Shown piece after piece: positions 17,825 to 26,279 of a stretch of 64,000 nt of DNA. The notes beneath the pieces are model-generated. The model had not been told where the DNA came from and ran no database searches. It saw only the letters and a list, made by a program, of their open reading frames with translations. This DNA comes from Agarivorans gilvus (GTDB taxonomy: Bacteria > Pseudomonadota > Gammaproteobacteria > Enterobacterales > Celerinatantimonadaceae), in the NCBI RefSeq assembly GCF_001420915.1, contig NZ_CP013021.1, positions 4,250,501-4,314,500 of the forward strand. The letters run 5' to 3'. The translations under genes and the position numbers were made by a program. Numbering within the stretch: the first letter of the stretch is position 1; the number at the start of each line of letters is the position of its first letter.

Positions 17825-18217
17825 CTAAAGTTCTTGCTCAACAAAGCGTGCGGCGCGCGCTTCACTCAGGCTGCAATTGGCTAATTCTGCTAACTTTGCC
17901 ACGGTGATGTTGGGTTGTTGCTGAATAAGCGCACGCAGCCGCTGTTGTTTGGGTTGGCGTTTATCTTGTTCACACTGCACTGCGTCGCTGAGTTTGTTTA
18001 CTAAATAACTTAGCTGGTGTTGCGTTGGCATTTTTAGTTGCTCAAGTAGCTCAATCACTGCCTCGAGTTGGCCAAGCAGTTGCCAGTTTCGCGAGCGTCG
18101 AATACGTTTTAACTGGCAATTATGTTGCTCAGCCTGTTGTTGAACATGGCGCACTTGCTCGCGACCAATGCGATGGATAAGTGAGGGCAAGCTTACGCTA
18201 AAGGTGGTATTCGTCAT
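17825..18217 (-). CDS. ribosome-recycling-factor-like family protein (RRF_GI type)
   Basis: 130 residues beginning MTNTTFSVSLPSLIHRIGRE, with QLKRIRRSRNWQL (about 35-47) and a C-terminal small helical domain (ITVAKLAELANCSLSEARAARF). This is the pattern of the short Vibrio/Alteromonadales proteins annotated as ribosome recycling factor family; true RRF is longer and unrelated in detail, so the role is unsettled. Its last 30 codons are the parent of the downstream 151-bp repeats. Confidence 0.7.
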   Translation of the reverse strand: MTNTTFSVSLPSLIHRIGREQVRHVQQQAEQHNCQLKRIRRSRNWQLLGQLEAVIELLEQLKMPTQHQLSYLVNKLSDAVQCEQDKRQPKQQRLRALIQQQPNITVAKLAELANCSLSEARAARFVEQEL

Positions 18218-18346
18218 GGCCCAGATCCTGCCCCGAAATCACATAAAATTCAAAGCCTAGTTCGCCATTTCACTGCATATTTATACTCACCGGTGCAGCA
18301 ATATCGACCATACTTATAAAGCATGCTGCATAATAAGGACCCTCTC

Positions 18347-18727
18347 ATGAGTATTCGTAGACACGGATTAAGTATTGGTATTGAACGAATCGAAACCCGC
18401 CTATTGGTGTCGTTTAAGGCCTATGGCAAGCTTACTCACCTCGACTACCAAGCGATTACCCCTATGATTGAATCGGCCTTTGCCGAAGTTGACCATCCGC
18501 AGGTTCGCGTTTTATTTGATGCTAGAGAGCTTGAAGGCTGGGATCTAAGGGCCGCTTGGGATGATCTTAAATTGGGTTTAAAGCACGGCCAACAATTTGA
18601 AAAACTAGCTATTCTCGGTCAACAGCCGTGGTTGGAGTGGGCGGCTAAGGTGGGTAGGTGGTTCATGGCTGGCGAGATAGACATCTTTGAGGATGAACAA
18701 GAAGCGTTAACTTGGTTAGAGAGTTAA
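18347..18727 (+). CDS. SpoIIAA-like (STAS-fold) protein
   Basis: 126 residues. It matches the PF11964 SpoIIAA-like pattern: SIGIERIETRLLVSFKAYGKLTHLDYQ, VRVLFDARELEGWDLRAAWDDL, and FEKLAILGQQPWLEWAAKVGRWF ending with GEIDIFEDEQEALTWL. ATG 18347 is chosen because AAGGA lies 8 bases upstream; an earlier in-frame ATG at 18323 has no site. These soluble proteins are thought to bind lipids or act in membrane-linked regulation. No operon partners. Confidence 0.88.
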   Translation: MSIRRHGLSIGIERIETRLLVSFKAYGKLTHLDYQAITPMIESAFAEVDHPQVRVLFDARELEGWDLRAAWDDLKLGLKHGQQFEKLAILGQQPWLEWAAKVGRWFMAGEIDIFEDEQEALTWLES

Positions 18728-18767
18728 CGCCTAGTGGCAGCATGGCGCTATATTGTCGCCTCTATCC

Positions 18768-19070
18768 CTAGTGAATAATAAAAAATACCGCCATGCTAAG
18801 CAGCGTGGTAAGCAGCGCATTGCGAGTAAAGATAGCCAAGCCACAGGCCAGTGCCGCTGCGATTAGGTAAGGGTTATCAAGCCCTAGGCTAAGCTGTTCG
18901 TCGCGCACAAACACGATGGGGGCAAAGATTGCGGTGAGCACTGCCGGCGCCGAATAACTTAAAAAACGCAGTGCCGTTTTACCTAAGCGCAAGGGGATTT
19001 GGGGTTCTAAAAATAGGTAGCGGCTGGCAAATACCACTGCCGCCATGGCAAGAATACTGAGCCAAATCAT
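18768..19070 (-). CDS. AzlD-like branched-chain amino acid exporter subunit
   Basis: 100 residues and four hydrophobic segments: MIWLSILAMAAVVFASRYLF, a LRFLSYSAPAVLTAIFAPIVF stretch, a small AL-rich helix and a C-terminal hydrophobic end. This is the AzlD layout. The start at 19070 overlaps the azlC stop by 4 bp (ATGA), so it is translationally coupled. The longer frame upstream of this ATG only copies antisense azlC sequence. Confidence 0.88.
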   Translation of the reverse strand: MIWLSILAMAAVVFASRYLFLEPQIPLRLGKTALRFLSYSAPAVLTAIFAPIVFVRDEQLSLGLDNPYLIAAALACGLAIFTRNALLTTLLSMAVFFIIH

Positions 19071-19789
19071 TGTTGCTCTCCGCGCCAGTGGCCATAGACG
19101 GTAGCGAGGCTCATTGCCAATAGCGCCGAAATTAATAAGCCGCCAGGAATAGCAAACAGCTGACATACCACCGAGCTGACCAAGGCCACTACAACGCACA
19201 GTAAACCCGAGGCCTGTTTAATGCTAGGCACTATTATCGCAATAAAGGTAGCGGCAATCGCAAAATCTAAGCCCCAACTATCGAGATTGTCGATATTGGC
19301 ACCAGCAATAATGCCAAAGGCTGATGCGATATTCCAAGCTAAATAAAAGCTTAAGCCACCACCTAAAGCATACCAGCGGTCAAACTGCTTAGCGCTGTCT
19401 TGATTGGCAATGGCGAATAATTCATCGGTGAGCAGAAAACCTAATATGAGCCGCCAGCGTATAGGCAATCCGCTGATTTTTGGCCGCATTGCCATGCTGT
19501 ACAGCAGGTGGCGTGAGGTTATCAGCAGAGTGGTGACTAACATGCTAAATAAGCTGGCACCCAGTTTGAACATGCCACTGGCCACTAATTGAGCGGAGCC
19601 GGCAAATAAAATTGCCGACATGGCCTGACTTTGCAGCGGGTTCAGCCCCGCTTCCATGGCGTAAGAGCCGGCCAATATGCCCCAAGGGATCACCGCAATG
19701 GTCAGAGGCAATACCGCTAAGGTTCCTTTAGAGAATGCTTTGCTGCGCTGCGCCCAGCCATGGTGATGAATGTAATCGGTTTGTTTCAC
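19067..19789 (-). CDS. AzlC-like branched-chain amino acid exporter large subunit
   Basis: 240 residues. AzlC motifs include LPLTIAVIPWGILAGSYAMEAGLN, SAILFAGSAQLVA (the typical FAGSAQ motif), TSRHLLYSMAM and GFLLTDELFAI. With AzlD it forms an inner-membrane exporter of branched-chain or related amino acids. The AraC-type regulator immediately upstream on the same strand probably controls it. Confidence 0.92.
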   Translation of the reverse strand: MKQTDYIHHHGWAQRSKAFSKGTLAVLPLTIAVIPWGILAGSYAMEAGLNPLQSQAMSAILFAGSAQLVASGMFKLGASLFSMLVTTLLITSRHLLYSMAMRPKISGLPIRWRLILGFLLTDELFAIANQDSAKQFDRWYALGGGLSFYLAWNIASAFGIIAGANIDNLDSWGLDFAIAATFIAIIVPSIKQASGLLCVVVALVSSVVCQLFAIPGGLLISALLAMSLATVYGHWRGEQQ

Positions 19790-19822
19790 AATATTCCTTG
19801 CTTGGTACTGCGGCCTAAGGCC

Positions 19823-20647
19823 TTAAGCATGTAGTTCTTTGGCGTAACGGCCGGGGCTGATTCCTAAGGCCCGTTTAAAATGACGACTAAAATGGCTTTG
19901 GTCATGAAAGCCACAAGCTAGCGCTACGTCTAATTGTTGCTGCCCTTTGCGCAATAAGCTTTTAGCTAAGCGTAATCGCGCTTGAATTTGATAGGCATGT
20001 GGCGGAAGACCATAACATTTAACAAATTGCTTCACCAAGTAGCTGGGACTTAAATTGACTAACTTGGCCAGCTCGCTGAGCGAGATGTTTTCGCTGGCCT
20101 GCTCATCAAGAAACTGTTTGGCCATGGCTAGGTTGGGCCTCGCATGGCCGCGACGGGCAGGCTGCGGCCGGGTTTTAGCATGGCGGCTCATTAACAATTG
20201 TAGGCTGGAGTAAACCAGCGTTTCCCGCTGTAAGCGATTTGAGGAATGCTCCAAAGCGTTAATGCTCGCTCTGAGAGTGCGTGCTACCAGCGCATCTTCA
20301 ACTACCGCTTGGCTAAAATAAGGCGCCCCCAGTTTGTGGCAACCTAGCTCCTCACTGACTTGAGAAAATTGTTCCACCGTGGGGTACATGGCTTGATAGG
20401 ACCAACCGCCCACCGAGGCCGAACAGCCGGTATGCACTTCATCGGCATTAACCAAAATAATACTGTCTTGTGGCGCCACATGATTACTACCGGTGCGGAA
20501 AAAACGCTGTGCGCCGCTGGCTATCACACCAATGGTATAGCCCTCGTGACTATGCCGTGAAAACTGTTGGTGTCGATAGCGTGCATTCAGTATCTCAATC
20601 CCGCCCAGCTCGTCGGCAAGCCGATAGTGTGCTTGTTCTTTGCTCAT
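19823..20647 (-). CDS. AraC-family transcriptional regulator of the azlCD locus
   Basis: 274 residues: N-terminal cupin-like AraC-binding domain (RHSHEGYTIGVIASGAQRF, about 32-50) and C-terminal double helix-turn-helix (ISLSELAKLVNLSPSYLVKQF and QLDVALACGFHDQSHFSRHFKRALGISPG). ATG 20647 has AGGGAGCAGGG close upstream, better than ATG 20665. It lies 33 bp before azlC on the same strand. AraC-like regulators beside azlCD are common and usually activate the exporter. Confidence 0.9.
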   Translation of the reverse strand: MSKEQAHYRLADELGGIEILNARYRHQQFSRHSHEGYTIGVIASGAQRFFRTGSNHVAPQDSIILVNADEVHTGCSASVGGWSYQAMYPTVEQFSQVSEELGCHKLGAPYFSQAVVEDALVARTLRASINALEHSSNRLQRETLVYSSLQLLMSRHAKTRPQPARRGHARPNLAMAKQFLDEQASENISLSELAKLVNLSPSYLVKQFVKCYGLPPHAYQIQARLRLAKSLLRKGQQQLDVALACGFHDQSHFSRHFKRALGISPGRYAKELHA

Positions 20648-21043
20648 AACCCTGCTCCCTGCCACTTAAACTGAGACAGCATCATAGCGCAGAATGGCGC
20701 AAAGGTTTTGTACAAAATTGTTCATCTAGATAAGCGCTCAGCTTTTGCTTACTGGGCTAGCGGCAAAAATGTAAAGGCTTATGCACAGTTAAAGCTGTTG
20801 TATGTTTTTGCAGCATTATTATCAAGGTCTACGCTTTATTGTTATTAGATAGAATTATCATTAGTTACCAATATGGTGCAAAAACTTGATGATAATTGCA
20901 TCAAATTGGTTTGTTGTAGCAGATGGCCTTTGTCATTGTATTGAAATAAAAGGGTTTTAACTTTGGCATTAAAAATGCGATGGCTATCACAAAAGGCTTT
21001 TGGTCTTTTAAAATATTTTAGTTAATAGCTCAAGGAAACCATT
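20648..21043. promoter_or_regulatory. 396-bp divergent intergenic region with a perfect 12-bp palindrome
   Basis: No gene is seen. TTTTGTACAAAA at 20706-20717 is a perfect palindrome about 60 bp before the AraC gene start and could be an operator or core promoter element. The rest is AT-rich and must contain the promoter of the secreted Sel1 protein gene. Confidence 0.35.
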
Positions 21044-21691
21044 ATGAATAAATTAGTCATTTGGTGTTTGGCTGGCCTTAGTTTGGTTCTTAGCTCGGTA
21101 TTGAGTGTGCAAGCCAAAGAGCAGTCGGCTGCAACGGATTTGCAACTTCAGAGCTGGTGTTCACGTTTGAAAAAACAGCAAAGCTGTTACAACTTACATT
21201 TGCAATTGGCTGCTCAGGGACGTGCAGAATCAGCGTATTGGATAGCCAAGGCGAAAGCTAAGGGCTTGTTTGAAGAGGCTGACCTTGCGGAAGCGGCAAA
21301 GTATTATCAAATTGCCAGTGATCAACTACATCCTTACGCTAGTAGAGAGCTCGGCTTACTGGTTTACCACGGCGTGACGGGCAAGCGGGACTATGCTCAG
21401 GCCTTGCGCTTATTTGAGCAAGCCATAGAGCAGGGCAATAGTGAAAGCCTCTGGGCTTTAGGGCGAATGTATCACTTTGGGCGCGGGGTAGAGCAAGACT
21501 ACCAAAAAGCCTTTGAGTTATTCCATTTATCGGCTCAGCGAGGCTCTAAGTCAGCAGCGAGTACCTTGGCCTATTACTATAAACATGGCTTAGGTACTAA
21601 CCCCGATGCCGCTTTAGCTCATTATTGGGAAAATAAAGCTGATGTTACCAAATTGGTGACTTGGAACCGCTCTATTCCTGATTATCGTTAA
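21044..21691 (+). CDS. secreted Sel1-repeat protein
   Basis: 215 residues with a signal peptide (about 1-24, ending VQAKE). Three or four Sel1-like (TPR-type) repeats follow: AAKYYQIASDQLHPYASRELG, ALRLFEQAIEQGNSESLWALG, and AFELFHLSAQRGSKSAASTLA, with GRGVEQDY and GLGTNPDA between helices. Such proteins are periplasmic scaffolds for protein-protein contacts. AAGGAAACC precedes the ATG. It is followed by a terminator, then two more exported proteins. Confidence 0.88.
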   Translation: MNKLVIWCLAGLSLVLSSVLSVQAKEQSAATDLQLQSWCSRLKKQQSCYNLHLQLAAQGRAESAYWIAKAKAKGLFEEADLAEAAKYYQIASDQLHPYASRELGLLVYHGVTGKRDYAQALRLFEQAIEQGNSESLWALGRMYHFGRGVEQDYQKAFELFHLSAQRGSKSAASTLAYYYKHGLGTNPDAALAHYWENKADVTKLVTWNRSIPDYR

Positions 21692-21709
21692 GTTATCGTT
21701 AAGCAGAAC

Positions 21710-21740
21710 AAAGCCGGCTTAAGGCCGGCTTTGCTATTTT
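21710..21740 (+). terminator. rho-independent terminator after the Sel1 gene
   Basis: AAAGCCGGC (21710-21718) pairs with GCCGGCTTT (21724-21732) around a 5-nt loop, followed by a short T-rich stretch. Confidence 0.7.
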
Positions 21741-21874
21741 CGGCGCCATGTTGACTGGTGAGCTTCACCAAGTTGTGCCATAAATTCAACATAAAATGAT
21801 CATCTATGTGCAATCTAAGGCGTCTCTACTATTGGCTCACCATACTGCTTAACTAATGATAAGGATGATCGCCA

Positions 21875-23044
21875 ATGAAACTGCTACACCTAGGATGGTT
21901 ACTTTGCCCGCTGGCTTTACTAACCGCCTGTGATGATAACGATATTACTCAAGCAACGGCTAACTCTACTGCCGTATCTAAAGTGCAATTAGGTCCTCGC
22001 CCGGCTTACTTAGTTGATCAACTTCCTGAAGGTGAACTAAAACAGCAACTTAGCGCCTGTGTTGAAAGTAAAACTAGCTATCAAGTGAGTCCCTTATCGA
22101 TTGGTCACCGCGGGGCGCCGTTAATGTTTCCCGAACATACTCGGGAAAGCTATCTGGCCGCTGCGCGTATGGGGGCTGGGGTCTTGGAATGTGATGTCGC
22201 TTTAACCAAAGACGGTGAGTTAGTTTGTCGTCACTCTCATGGCGACTTACACACTACTACTAATGTACTGGCTGTGCCTGAGTTGGCGGCTAAATGCTCG
22301 GTACCGTTTAGTCCTGCCGATCCAGTAAATGGCGTAACGGCCAGTGCGGAATGTCGCACCTCTGATTTTACTCTTGCTGAATATAAGTCTCTACAAGGGA
22401 AAATGGACTCATACAACCCCAATGCCACTACGGTGGAAGAGTACATGGATGCGACGCCAAGTTTTCGTACCGATCTCTACGCCAATACTGGCACTTTGTT
22501 ATCTCACAAAGAGAGCATTGCCTTATTTAAGGCCTTGGGGGTGAAAATGACACCGGAGCTAAAAACACCATCAGCTCAAGATTTAGCCGCTGCGGGGATG
22601 AGCCAACAAGAATTTGCACAGAAGATGATTGATGAATATATAGAGGCAGAAGTGGCGCCTAGTGATGTTTATGTCCAGTCGTTCTTAATTGATGATATTG
22701 ACTACTGGATTGCCACCGAGCCTGAGTTTGGTGAGCAAGCTGTGTATTTGTACTCTTCGGATAATGTGCCTAGCCCCACCGAGATTGCCGCCAAGGGAAT
22801 TAACATTGTGGCACCGATTTATCCGATGTTAATTGAACAGCAAAATGGCACATTGGTAGCCAGTGACTACGCGAAGCAGCTTAAGGATGCGGGTTTAGAT
22901 ATTATTACTTGGTCGTTAGAGCGTCGTTATACTAACTATGCCGAGCTGGAAGTACTAAATGTATTAAAGACAGAGCTCGCGGTATTGGGAGTATTTGCCG
23001 ATTGGCCGGCCACAGTGACCTTCTTTGATAACTGCATAAAATAG
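21875..23044 (+). CDS. glycerophosphodiester phosphodiesterase family lipoprotein
   Basis: 389 residues. The leader MKLLHLGWLLCPLALLTAC has a lipobox at Cys19, so it is probably outer-membrane or periplasmic and lipid anchored. The GDPD catalytic set is present: IGHRGAPLMFPEHTRESY (about 74-91), ECDVALTKDGELVCRHSHGDL (about 108-128) and MTPELKTPS (about 224-232). It should hydrolyse glycerophosphodiesters to glycerol-3-phosphate and an alcohol. AAGGATGA precedes the ATG. The inserts around 130-165 are longer than in GlpQ. Confidence 0.88.
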   Translation: MKLLHLGWLLCPLALLTACDDNDITQATANSTAVSKVQLGPRPAYLVDQLPEGELKQQLSACVESKTSYQVSPLSIGHRGAPLMFPEHTRESYLAAARMGAGVLECDVALTKDGELVCRHSHGDLHTTTNVLAVPELAAKCSVPFSPADPVNGVTASAECRTSDFTLAEYKSLQGKMDSYNPNATTVEEYMDATPSFRTDLYANTGTLLSHKESIALFKALGVKMTPELKTPSAQDLAAAGMSQQEFAQKMIDEYIEAEVAPSDVYVQSFLIDDIDYWIATEPEFGEQAVYLYSSDNVPSPTEIAAKGINIVAPIYPMLIEQQNGTLVASDYAKQLKDAGLDIITWSLERRYTNYAELEVLNVLKTELAVLGVFADWPATVTFFDNCIK

Positions 23045-23245
23045 ATTAATTATTCATCAAAGATTTGCTGTTAGAGAGTGCTAGCAGCAAATTTGTGATC
23101 CACCCAGCTATTTTTCGGGGGATTGCTCTCAAATTGATTAATCGCAATTAAATAATTATTCACTATTTTCTGCTCCATAAAATGTGTTAGCGTTGCCCTC
23201 GTTGTCTTATTTGGTCATCAGGCAACGTTCAACAAAGGACAGAAA

Positions 23246-23926
23246 ATGAAAAAATCAGTTTATGGTTTGGCCAGCTGTGTGGCAGCCGCATTATTGGTCG
23301 GTTGCAGCCAGTCGGCCACCACGCCAGCTAGCGACATCGCTACTGCCATTGAGTGCAGCGGTGTATGTGGCGAACAAGAGTTCAAACTTGCCCAGCAATA
23401 TCACCAAGGTGAGCAGCAACAGCAAGACTTGGATAAGGCATTGGCTAACTACATTTTGGCGGCTAAAGCCGGTAATGTAGCAGCGATGACTCAAGTGGCT
23501 GTGTTGTACAAAGAAGGTCTTACTAGCGAGGGTACTAAACCTGAGTTAGCTATCGATTGGTTAAACGCTGCCGCCCAACAGCAGGATGCTCAGGCGCAGT
23601 TCTTACTAGCCGAAAGCTACTGGAACGGTGAAGGTGTAGCGCAAGACTTTACTCAAGCCGAGTATTGGTACAACCAAGCAGCACTGAACAAAGATAAAGA
23701 GGCCGCCTATCTATTAGGTCTGCGCTACTTTGAAGGTGAGAACATGGCTGAAGATCCGGTAACCGGCTATGTTTGGATGTCGATTGCGGCCTTATTAGGC
23801 CACCCTAATGCGCCTGGCGATCGTGACTTTCTGATTGGCGAAGAGCTAGACATGAAGCAGAAGAAAGCGGCATGGCAAGAAGTAGACCGCCTGATTAAAC
23901 AACTCGATATTGAAGTGCCTTGGTAA
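23246..23926 (+). CDS. Sel1-repeat lipoprotein
   Basis: 226 residues. The leader MKKSVYGLASCVAAALLVGC has a lipobox (Cys20). The body contains Sel1 repeats (ALANYILAAKAGNVAAMTQVA, AIDWLNAAAQQQDAQAQFLLA, AEYWYNQAALNKDKEAAYLLG, then GYVWMSIAALLGHPNA). AAAGGACAG precedes the ATG. Being next to a GDPD lipoprotein and another exported Sel1 protein, it may act in envelope maintenance, though no function is shown. Confidence 0.88.
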   Translation: MKKSVYGLASCVAAALLVGCSQSATTPASDIATAIECSGVCGEQEFKLAQQYHQGEQQQQDLDKALANYILAAKAGNVAAMTQVAVLYKEGLTSEGTKPELAIDWLNAAAQQQDAQAQFLLAESYWNGEGVAQDFTQAEYWYNQAALNKDKEAAYLLGLRYFEGENMAEDPVTGYVWMSIAALLGHPNAPGDRDFLIGEELDMKQKKAAWQEVDRLIKQLDIEVPW

Positions 23927-23972
23927 GCAGCGCGTTATTATAGCTAGGCTAAATGCACTTAGCTTTTAAAAC

Positions 23973-24010
23973 AAAGGGCTTAGTTGCAGATGCAGCTAAG
24001 CCCTTTTGTA
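23973..24010. terminator. bidirectional terminator between the Sel1 lipoprotein gene and putP
   Basis: AAAGGGCTTAG (23973-23983) pairs with CTAAGCCCTTT (23996-24006). T-rich sequence follows on the + side and A-rich sequence precedes it, so it can stop both converging transcripts. Confidence 0.75.
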
Positions 24011-24028
24011 TTTATATCACTTTAAGCA

Positions 24029-25525
24029 TTAATCAAGACTTTGCAGCTTGCTTTGGTATTCGTCAAAGCTGGCTTTTACTGTATCACTTGCTCCGCCGCT
24101 CAGTTTAGATAACAGCACAATCGCCAAGCTGGCAAAAATAAAGCCGGGCACGATTTCATATAAGTCAAAAATGCCACCACTAAGTTGCTTCCATAACACC
24201 ACGGTGATACCACCCACCACTACACCAGCTAGCGCGCCGTTGCGGTTCATGTCTTTCCAGAATAGGCTAAATAAGATGGCCGGGCCAAAGGCCGCGCCAA
24301 AACCTGCCCAAGCGTAAGATACCAAGCCTAGTACCGAGCTTTCTGGGTTCATGGCTAAAAATAGCGCCACTATAGACAGCGCAATTACCGCGATGCGGCC
24401 AACTCGAACAATTTCTTGTTGGCTAGCTTGAGGGCGGAAAACTTGCTTATAGAAATCTTCAGCTAAAGCCGAAGAAGATACCAATAGCTGGGAGTCGGCG
24501 GTACTCATGATTGCCGCAAGAATAGCGGCCAGCAAAATACCGGCTACCACTGGATGGAAAATCGCGTTAACTAACAACATGAAGATGGTTTCGCCATCTT
24601 TAACTGCGCCACCCATATGCGCGTCCACGTATACAATGCCTACTACACCAATAAGCAGTGCACCGGCCATCGACAGTGCCGTCCAGCTTACCGCAATGCG
24701 TCGTGCGGTAGCGATGTCGCCATTGCGGCGGGTAGCCTTAAAGCGCGCTAGAATGTGCGGCTGACCAAAATAACCCAAGCCCCATGCCACTAAAGAGATA
24801 ATGCCAATGGCCGACAAGCTTTGGCCGCTGGCGTCTGTCCATAGGTTGAGCAGCTCAGGGTTTTTTAGCTCAAGAGCCGCGCCTAAGTCACTCATTGAGC
24901 CTTCCATTGCGGCAATCGGCACAATGACTAAGGCGGCGGCCATTAACAAACCCTGAACTAAATCGGTCCAAGATACCGCAAGAAAGCCGCCAAATAAGGT
25001 GTAAGATACCACGCACAAGGTGCCAACTATCACCGCGAAGCGGTAGTCCAAACCAAATACGGTTTCAAATAGTTTACCGCCAGCTACTAAGCCTGAACTG
25101 GTATAGAACAAGAAAAACAAGAGGATAAACAAGGCCGAAATAGACTGTAATAGCTTTGATTTGTCGGCGAAGCGACGGGCAAAGTATTCAGGAATAGTTA
25201 AGGCATTATCGGCAACAATGGAGTAGGTGCGAAGGCGCTTGGCGCAAATTAACCAGTTTAGCCAAGTACCCACTAATAAGCCGCCAGCCAGCCAAATGGC
25301 TTCAATTCCCGCGGCATAGGCGTAGCCGGGAAGCCCCAACAATAACCAGCCGCTCATGTCTGATGCCCCTGCGGATAGGGCTGCAGGCCAAGGCCCTAGT
25401 GAACGGCCACCCAAGAAGTAGTCTTCAGAGTTAGACGTTCGTTTATAAGCGTAAATGCCAATTGATAGCATAACGATGAGATAGGCTACGAATGTGGCAC
25501 TGATAGCAAAGCTATTTTCAATCAT
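24029..25525 (-). CDS. putP: sodium/proline symporter
   Basis: 498 residues, 13 predicted membrane helices, SSF family. Characteristic stretches: YFLGGRSLGPWPAALSAGASDMSGWLLLGLPG (about 37-68; the Na+ and proline site region), GQPHILARFKA (about 256-266) and AAIMSTADSQLLVSSSALAEDFY (about 338-360). It imports proline with Na+ across the inner membrane. AAAAGGAAT precedes the ATG. It is downstream of the putA genes on the same strand, giving uptake and catabolism in one cluster. Confidence 0.95.
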   Translation of the reverse strand: MIENSFAISATFVAYLIVMLSIGIYAYKRTSNSEDYFLGGRSLGPWPAALSAGASDMSGWLLLGLPGYAYAAGIEAIWLAGGLLVGTWLNWLICAKRLRTYSIVADNALTIPEYFARRFADKSKLLQSISALFILLFFLFYTSSGLVAGGKLFETVFGLDYRFAVIVGTLCVVSYTLFGGFLAVSWTDLVQGLLMAAALVIVPIAAMEGSMSDLGAALELKNPELLNLWTDASGQSLSAIGIISLVAWGLGYFGQPHILARFKATRRNGDIATARRIAVSWTALSMAGALLIGVVGIVYVDAHMGGAVKDGETIFMLLVNAIFHPVVAGILLAAILAAIMSTADSQLLVSSSALAEDFYKQVFRPQASQQEIVRVGRIAVIALSIVALFLAMNPESSVLGLVSYAWAGFGAAFGPAILFSLFWKDMNRNGALAGVVVGGITVVLWKQLSGGIFDLYEIVPGFIFASLAIVLLSKLSGGASDTVKASFDEYQSKLQSLD

Positions 25526-25570
25526 TAGTTATTCCTTTTGATGGCTCTTTCGAGCCTTATACGTTGTGTG

Positions 25571-26278
25571 TTACTCGGCGCTGCCTAATTCCAGTAGGCT
25601 CGCGTTACCGCCTACGGCGGTGATATTTATAGTGCGAGTACGCTCGGTAATAAAGCGTAAACAAAGCGTTGGCTCACTTAACAGGGAGTAATCTTGTAGA
25701 TCTCCTTCGTAAATCAGCTGCGCGATCTGACCCTCTCGCTCGGCCAACAACAGGTTAAAGCGTTGGCAAGTGTGGTGTGCTCCCACCAGAGCAACCCCTG
25801 CTAAAGCGGGCTGTTTGGCGAGTGCTTCAGCCGTTTCATAGGCAGTGTAAATGGCCACTCTGTCGGGACAGCCTGCGCGCAATAAGTCGCTAAGCGCCAA
25901 TTCCAACTGGCAATCAGCTTTGGGGTGAACACTGCATATAATGGTGTTTCCCGCCACCAGTGCGGCGCTAATTAGCCCCAGTAGCGCTACTGAATTAGCC
26001 TGTTCATCGCCGCTCAACAAAAAGCTGCCTCGACCTACACAATACAGTTCATTGCTCTCCCCAGTAGGGCCTGGCAAGGACTGAGTCTGGCCGATTAAGG
26101 CCGTTGCCTGTTGGCATTGCAAGTTGATCATGGCGACTGCTTCGGCCCAATCGGTGGAGCGTTGGCTTAGCAGTGAGGCCCATCGTTTAACAATCTCGAC
26201 TCGCTGGTTTAGCGCTTGTTGCTGCCAGTGTTCAAATACCGCAAGGCTTTGTGTCAATTCGCTTATTTGCATGGTCAT
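25571..26278 (-). CDS. stand-alone ALDH-superfamily domain corresponding to the C-terminus of long PutA
   Basis: 235 residues from ATG 26278 (AGGAG 8 bases upstream); the longer frame overlaps putA. The central part looks like an aldehyde dehydrogenase NAD-binding half (LLGLISAALVAGNTIICSV, LAGVALVGAHHTCQRFN) but no catalytic Cys-containing motif is seen. It ends TINITAVGGNASLLEL, matching the conserved C-terminal motif of long PutA enzymes. So the domain that is fused in E. coli-type PutA is here a separate protein, probably a structural partner of PutA. It starts directly at the putA stop. Confidence 0.82.
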   Translation of the reverse strand: MTMQISELTQSLAVFEHWQQQALNQRVEIVKRWASLLSQRSTDWAEAVAMINLQCQQATALIGQTQSLPGPTGESNELYCVGRGSFLLSGDEQANSVALLGLISAALVAGNTIICSVHPKADCQLELALSDLLRAGCPDRVAIYTAYETAEALAKQPALAGVALVGAHHTCQRFNLLLAEREGQIAQLIYEGDLQDYSLLSEPTLCLRFITERTRTINITAVGGNASLLELGSAE

Positions 26279-26279
26279 T

